From assembly GCF_030287405.1 (NCBI RefSeq), contig NZ_JASVVV010000004.1, forward strand, positions 262,081 through 326,080: 64,000 nucleotides of DNA. Direction: 5' to 3'. Source of the stretch: Halalkalicoccus sp. NIPERK01 (GTDB lineage: Archaea > Halobacteriota > Halobacteria > Halobacteriales > Halalkalicoccaceae). Of the stretch, positions 59,496-64,000 are shown piece after piece (position 1 is the first letter of the stretch; the number at the start of each line of letters is the position of its first letter). The notes under the pieces were generated by a model that made no database searches, was not told the origin of the DNA, and saw only the letters and a list, made by a program, of their open reading frames with translations. The position numbers and the translations under genes were made by a program.

Positions 59496-59560
59496 CGTCG
59501 CTCTTCGAGGTCGTCGATCGCACGGTAGAACTGCTCGCTGTTGGCTGGGTGCTCCGACAT
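59492..59560 (-). pseudogene. short remnant frame upstream of the SWIM-like fragment
   Basis: Encodes MSEHPANSEQFYRAIDDLEE then RR and a stop, 22 residues, helical and acidic, coupled by ATGA to the next fragment. The same frame remains open further upstream (LLGFARHSRSVLEEQA) without a clear start, so this looks like the C-terminal tail of a lost gene. The rest of the gap up to the UspA gene shows nothing else I can support. Confidence 0.3.
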
Positions 59561-59707
59561 CGCCTGTTCTTCCAGCACGCTCCTTGAGTGACGAGCGAAT
59601 CCGAGAAGGGTTCGCCGCGATGACGACGTTCGAAACGTTCGGAGCCCCGGTGGTTTCCGGGTCCCGATGACGGGTATAGCTCGAACGACCGTGTATACCC
59701 TTCCGTC

Positions 59708-60130
59708 CTACGATGGGAGGACGAGCACCGGACGGTCGGTCTCGGTGATGAGCGAGTAGGCGGTGTCCCCGGTCAGGAGATTCGCCCAGCGACTCGACTC
59801 GCGCGGTACGAAGACGATGACGCTCGCGGCCTCGTCGTCCGCCCCGTCGAGGATCGTCTCGGTCACGTCCGTCCCGTAGAGGATGCGGTGTTCGACGTCG
59901 ACGCCGGTCCCGCGGCAGTGTTCGTCCACGACCGCGAAGATCGCCTCGGCGTTCTCCTCTCGCTGTTCGACCGGGGCTTTGTCGATCCCGCCGCCGGCCT
60001 TCTCGACGACGTGGACCGCGACGATCGTCCCGATCTCGTCGGCCCGCTCGAACAGTCGCCGACAGGTCGTCGCCGCGTCCTTCTCGCTCGCGACCGGAAG
60101 CAACACGCGATCGAACAGCCGATCAGCCAT
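59708..60130 (-). CDS. universal stress protein (UspA) family
   Basis: A 140-residue single-domain UspA protein. It begins FDRVLLPVASEKDAATTCRR and has the strands VAVHVVEK and ASVIVFVPRESS. The usual ATP-binding pattern GxxG(9)GS/T near the C-terminus is not clear (RWANLLTGDTAYSLI), so it may be a non-ATP-binding member. The antiporter at the right end also carries a Usp-like cytoplasmic part. Likely role: stress signalling or transporter regulation. Confidence 0.88.
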   Translation of the reverse strand: MADRLFDRVLLPVASEKDAATTCRRLFERADEIGTIVAVHVVEKAGGGIDKAPVEQREENAEAIFAVVDEHCRGTGVDVEHRILYGTDVTETILDGADDEAASVIVFVPRESSRWANLLTGDTAYSLITETDRPVLVLPS

Positions 60131-60257
60131 GACGCTCCTCCGGATGATGATCCGATTCGTGGGACGATCTCATGGTCGGAGTTCGGCCGCAGCGCTCTTA
60201 ATAGGTCGGGCGCGAGGAAAAGTAACTTCTATAGCCCCGGGACGACACCCCTGGGGT

Positions 60258-60437
60258 ATGCAACGACGCGCTGCCGCGACCTACGCGGCGTTCTTCGCGC
60301 TGATCGCCCTCGCCGCGTGGGCGGCCGGCTCGTTCGGACTCGTTTCGAACCAGACGGGCCTGCGGTGGATCTCCGTCCTCAGTGGCATCACCGTCTTCCT
60401 GCTCGTTGCGCTCTCGTATCTCCCGGTCAGGGGCTGA
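60258..60437 (+). CDS. small two-helix membrane protein
   Basis: A 59-residue protein starting MQRRAAATYAAFF, with two hydrophobic helices: residues 9-27 (YAAFFALIALAAWAAGSFGL) and 37-54 (WISVLSGITVFLLVALSYL). There is no recognisable family. It is divergent from the uspA gene. The ATG at 60258 has GGGG three bases upstream. The function is unknown. The 260 nt downstream hold no gene I can support. Confidence 0.55.
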   Translation: MQRRAAATYAAFFALIALAAWAAGSFGLVSNQTGLRWISVLSGITVFLLVALSYLPVRG

Positions 60438-60700
60438 GTTGTCGCCTGCGAGTGAAGATACAGGTATCTCTCACGCAACTCACCGGTCGGGTCGAGTCAC
60501 TCACACAACCCTGACGAACGACGAACTCGATCGGATCATCCCGGAAGTAGTGCTCGAAATGTACCCCTAATCCAGGCAAAGTAAATCGCAAACTCCACCC
60601 TCAAAACGCACCGACGACACCTCTGCTTATACTATCGGTCATACCTGCGCGAACCGTTGATGGCACGAACGGGTCCTCCGTGGTCCGAAAACGGATGAAT

Positions 60701-61693
60701 TCAAAACAAAATAGACCGTTCTTCGCGCATATTTTGTACCCCGAGGTAGAGGATGATCACGCTCATCAGCAGCGCACCTCCAAGGAGGAGCGTCAAACTA
60801 AGCGTATGCAGCAGTTCTATATCGTATGTATGGCTGATAGTTTTGCTGGCCACCGAGATACTTCCGATCAGTAGCATAGCGCCGAAGGTCGTCCTGAGCT
60901 CCGCGTCGTCGAGATGGTCGGTAAGAACGGAACCGATACGAGTTCCGACCGTACTGCCGACGAGCAACGGAACCAACATGGCGAAATGAATCGCTCCCTG
61001 CTGGCCGTAGACGAATGCCCCGTACGCACTGGAGATAGTAATCTGAAAGATGTCCGTACCGACGGCGACGGCTCCCGGCATCGCCAAGCCGTACATGAGC
61101 GCGGGGACCATCAAGAATCCGCCACCGACCCCGAGGAATCCGGACAGACTTCCGACTACCAACGCGATCGGAAGCACCACCCAAACGGAGAGGGTAACGT
61201 CATTGTGAAAGGTGACCGTTGGCGGGATGGTGACTCGTTCGAGGTGGGCGGAGAGAGACGACGGGTTCTCGATAGAACTCTCGTCTTCGATCGCGGGGTG
61301 TCGTCCGTCGCGGATGACGAACACACCGATTGACGCGAGGAGGACGACGTAAAGGAGACTGACAACGAGATCCGCGAGTCCGACGTCCGCCAGCAGCAGT
61401 AATGCCCGTTTCCCGATCTCGATGCCGACCGTCGTTCCGAGAATCAGCAGGAAACCGAGTCGATAATCGATATGCTCGAGGCCGCGATGCGTAATCGTCG
61501 CAGTGAGTGATGTCCAGAAGACGAACGCGAGCCCTGTTCCGACAGCAGTAGGGGCAGAATGTCCGAGAACGAGAAGCGCAGGGGTAACGAAGAAACTCCC
61601 ACCCATCCCGAAGAACCCGAAGAGGATACCGACAGTCAGTCCAAACACGACAAATAGGACGATGAGTGGAATACCCGCTTCGAAAGGGCTCAT
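60701..61693 (-). CDS. TauE/SafE family sulfite/anion exporter
   Basis: A 330-residue membrane protein of about eight helices built from two repeats. The repeat signatures are FGFFGMGGSFFVTPALLVLG near the N-terminus and GFLGVGGGFLMVPALMYGLA in the second half. A hydrophilic loop (about 130-165) separates the halves. Family members export sulfite, sulfoacetate or related anions; the substrate here is not known. It lies 101 nt downstream of the antiporter gene in the same direction and in the same less GC-rich stretch. Confidence 0.92.
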   Translation of the reverse strand: MSPFEAGIPLIVLFVVFGLTVGILFGFFGMGGSFFVTPALLVLGHSAPTAVGTGLAFVFWTSLTATITHRGLEHIDYRLGFLLILGTTVGIEIGKRALLLLADVGLADLVVSLLYVVLLASIGVFVIRDGRHPAIEDESSIENPSSLSAHLERVTIPPTVTFHNDVTLSVWVVLPIALVVGSLSGFLGVGGGFLMVPALMYGLAMPGAVAVGTDIFQITISSAYGAFVYGQQGAIHFAMLVPLLVGSTVGTRIGSVLTDHLDDAELRTTFGAMLLIGSISVASKTISHTYDIELLHTLSLTLLLGGALLMSVIILYLGVQNMREERSILF

Positions 61694-61794
61694 ACACTAC
61701 TCTACGGTTGCGATCGCTACAGTTGTTACTCTCACCATTCGTCCGCAATTGTGGAGTGATCTCACTCCCACAAACCCCGGTAATTCGAGCGTTT

Positions 61795-63900
61795 TTATTC
61801 CATCGACAAATGTGGCTGCTCGTCGGTACCCCCACCGACCGGCGGATAGATTACGACGAAGTCGCCCGGCGTGAGTGTCGAGACCCGTTCGGTCAGTTCC
61901 TGGAGTTCCGGTCGCCAACCGATGGTGTTTCGGCGAGCGCTCGCACACATCACGAGATCCCCCGCCGTCACGTCTTCGGAAAGAACCCGAATCAATCGGT
62001 CCCAGTCGTCGATGTATTCTCTCTCGATAGGCGTGTTCGATTCGAGTTCTTCGAACAACGGCTCGTAACGAACCTCGGATTCCTCGACGACGAGTGCTCG
62101 TATCGGCGCTCCGGTACCCGCTGCAATCCGTTCGACCGTCTGTCCGACCGCGTAGAAGTTCGGATCGTGTGACAGCTCGGGTGGGAGCACGACGACGATT
62201 CGGGAGACGGTGTTGAGCGGTTCCCGGATCCGGGAGACGAGAACGAGTTGGTCAGTCCATGCGAGAACCTGCCGCGTAGTCCGACTGAAGAGAGGTTGTC
62301 TGTAGAGCCGCATCCCGTCCCAATCGAGAAGGATCGTCGTGATCCGGTTTTCGACGGCTGCGCGAGTGATCCCGGAGGCGATGTTGTGATCGACGCGCGT
62401 GTGAAACGATACCGGTACCTCTGCGCCGGCAGCGTACTCTTCCGTGTGTGCGATCGCTGCATCGGCGGTCGCAACCTTTTGCTCCGTTTTCGGTCCCGGG
62501 TGGACGACCGCCAGCGTGTGTAACGGTTCGGTGGATCGTTCCTCCCGGATAGATAACGCTAGATCGAGCAGCGATTCGTGATACCTCATCAGCTCCTCGT
62601 GGTGCTCGGGGACCGGAGTAAACAGAATGAGGATCCGTTGGCGAACGTCGGCCGGCTCGCGTTTCCCTCGCCGCTCTTTCGTCACGACTGCTCGACCGTA
62701 TTTCTCGACCACGATCGGACTGACCAGACTCACGACGAGGATCATCGACACCGCGCCGTTGATCATATCCGTATCGAATCCGGGAATACCTGCCTCGAAC
62801 GCGATGAGCACGATCGCCAACGCTTCGGCCTGTCCGACCGATAGCCCGAACATGCTTCCGATCTGGTCGAGATCGTACGCGTACAGCAAGCCGGTAAGCC
62901 AGGACGCGACGAACTTCGTGACGAGTGTGAGGCCGATCAACGCCCCGGCGAGCAGCAGCGACTCGTGGCCCCCAACGATCAAGGTCACATCGACGAGCAA
63001 TCCTATCGAGAGGAGAAAGAACGGGATGAACAGCGCGTTGCCGACGAACTGGACGCGATTCATCAACGGCCCTCGATCGGGGATGAGCCGGTTGAGCGCC
63101 AATCCCGCCACGAGCGCTCCGATAATCGGTTCGGCTCCGACTACTTCGGCGAAAACCGCTGAACCGAAGAGGGCAGCCATGACGAACAGGAACTCGAAGT
63201 AACTCTCTTCGGCGAGGCTCCGAAAGAACCGGCGACCGAGCCACGGAACGAGATACCAGATCCCGGTGAAGAGCAGCGTGAGGCCGAGCCCGAGTTCCAC
63301 CCAAAACAGCCAATCGAGGGGAGCTTCCGCCGAAGCGACGACGATGACGAGAACGAGCAGTGCGAGTACGTTCGTGAGCACGGTGCCGCCGATGGTCGCC
63401 GTGACGGCGTCATCGCCGACGATCCCGAGTTGACGGGCGACGGGATATGCGAGCAGCGTATGCGAGGCGAAGATAGCCGCGAACAATAACGCCGTCGACA
63501 ACGAGAATCCGAACGCCCACATCCCGAAAACGGTACCGACTCCCTGAGGAATGAGGAACGCGAGAACGCCGAAGACGATGCTCTGGTCGATGTTGTCAAA
63601 AAACCTGTTGAGGTCGATCTCGACGCCGGCGAGAAACATCAGATAGATCAGTCCGACCTCCCCGAGGAGAACGATCGCATCCCCTCGCTCGATCATACCG
63701 GCTGCGTTCGGACCGATCGCGGCCCCAGTGAGGATGATTCCGATAATACCGGGCAACCGATGGCGTTCCAAGAGGAGTGGTGCGACGAGAAAGATGACCA
63801 TCGCCAACGCGAAGATCGTTACCGGATCGTCAACAGGAATGGTTTGAAAAAGTGCCACTAGGGGTTCACCGTCGATTAAAACGTCATACCACTGCTTCAC
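61795..63900 (-). CDS. CPA2 cation:proton antiporter with Usp-like cytoplasmic tail
   Basis: A 701-residue protein. Residues 1 to about 410 form a monovalent cation/H+ antiporter domain with about twelve helices (RLPGIIGIILTGAAIGPNAA, LIYLMFLAGVEIDLNRFF, VVGAEPIIGALVAGLALNRL). The remainder is a soluble tail of two UspA-like segments (RILILFTPVPEHHEELMRYH and SRIVVVLPPELSHDPNFYAV). Such tails probably sense nucleotides or stress and gate the antiporter, which is important for Na+/K+ and pH balance in a halophile. About 100 nt remain to the right edge; a plus-strand ATG at 63949 opens a frame that is too short to judge. Confidence 0.92.
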   Translation of the reverse strand: MKQWYDVLIDGEPLVALFQTIPVDDPVTIFALAMVIFLVAPLLLERHRLPGIIGIILTGAAIGPNAAGMIERGDAIVLLGEVGLIYLMFLAGVEIDLNRFFDNIDQSIVFGVLAFLIPQGVGTVFGMWAFGFSLSTALLFAAIFASHTLLAYPVARQLGIVGDDAVTATIGGTVLTNVLALLVLVIVVASAEAPLDWLFWVELGLGLTLLFTGIWYLVPWLGRRFFRSLAEESYFEFLFVMAALFGSAVFAEVVGAEPIIGALVAGLALNRLIPDRGPLMNRVQFVGNALFIPFFLLSIGLLVDVTLIVGGHESLLLAGALIGLTLVTKFVASWLTGLLYAYDLDQIGSMFGLSVGQAEALAIVLIAFEAGIPGFDTDMINGAVSMILVVSLVSPIVVEKYGRAVVTKERRGKREPADVRQRILILFTPVPEHHEELMRYHESLLDLALSIREERSTEPLHTLAVVHPGPKTEQKVATADAAIAHTEEYAAGAEVPVSFHTRVDHNIASGITRAAVENRITTILLDWDGMRLYRQPLFSRTTRQVLAWTDQLVLVSRIREPLNTVSRIVVVLPPELSHDPNFYAVGQTVERIAAGTGAPIRALVVEESEVRYEPLFEELESNTPIEREYIDDWDRLIRVLSEDVTAGDLVMCASARRNTIGWRPELQELTERVSTLTPGDFVVIYPPVGGGTDEQPHLSME

Positions 63901-64000
63901 CTATCCTCTCTCCGATCGTTTTCAGCGGAATCTCTGTGTAACAAATCGATGAGAGTCGGATTCTACGGCGAAATAGAGGACTGTTTATCAGACTTCCCGA

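Noticed and set aside
60438-60600. Plus-strand frame ending DELDRIIPEVVLEMYP
   Set aside because: The last 20 residues look protein-like, but the frame has no plausible start apart from one overlapping the small membrane gene out of frame, so I could not support it.
63949-64000. Possible divergent gene starting MRVGFYGEIEDCLSDF at the right edge
   Set aside because: Only 17 codons are visible before the window ends and no family can be recognised.

Overview
The window is chromosomal DNA from a halophilic archaeon (class Halobacteria). Evidence: very GC-rich coding sequence, strongly acidic proteins, a 16S-tRNA-Ala-23S-5S operon with archaeal processing stems, an MCM helicase, a thermosome, MC1 chromatin protein, TFB, Tat-type lipoprotein signals and a halophilic-type [2Fe-2S] ferredoxin. 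I cannot name the genus from reading alone.

Layout. 0-5.4 kb: a truncated, apparently frameshifted TFB at the left edge, a HIT protein, a family-4-like uracil-DNA glycosylase, a cluster of perfect hairpins and ileS. 5.4-13.9 kb: PRPP synthetase, a beta-propeller-like protein, a phosphoglucosamine-mutase-type enzyme, truncated haemoglobin, a coiled-coil protein, hisI, a winged-helix regulator, prepilin peptidase, ferredoxin and hisA. 13.9-19.7 kb: MCM helicase carrying a 523-residue intein, a second hairpin cluster, and a thermosome subunit. 19.9-23.8 kb: an ornithine cyclodeaminase/alanine dehydrogenase family enzyme, a small membrane protein and a bacterial-type leuS.

24.1-28.1 kb is a tightly overlapping five-gene ABC import operon (Tat lipoprotein, permease, ATPase, second permease, small Cys-bearing membrane protein). 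28.2-35.6 kb: a GH37 trehalase, a secreted 5'-nucleotidase-like enzyme, prephenate dehydratase, an orphan peptide-type binding lipoprotein and a bacterio-opsin-activator-type regulator. 35.6-43.9 kb: a complete 2-oxoacid dehydrogenase operon (E1 alpha, E1 beta, E2, E3), a PhoX-like secreted phosphatase, and lipA, whose product can lipoylate the E2.

44-52.3 kb: a Ski2-like helicase, a HAD phosphatase, an operon of a NucS-N-like/zinc-ribbon protein with endA and trpS, then pyrD, an AbrB-like protein and MC1. 52.5-58.4 kb: the rRNA operon with three tandem promoters, a probable spacer promoter, an unusually symmetric processing stem, a strong terminator, and a separate tRNA-Cys. 58.5-63.9 kb: accessory-looking genes, including a nucleotidyltransferase-like two-gene unit beside decayed gene remnants, UspA, a small membrane protein, a TauE/SafE transporter and a CPA2 antiporter with a cytoplasmic tail. 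The last part is visibly less GC-rich than the rest.

The best candidates for something new are the TFB frameshift, the hairpin arrays, the alternative pairing in the 16S leader, the NucS-N/zinc-ribbon protein, the five-gene ABC operon and the nucleotidyltransferase pair.
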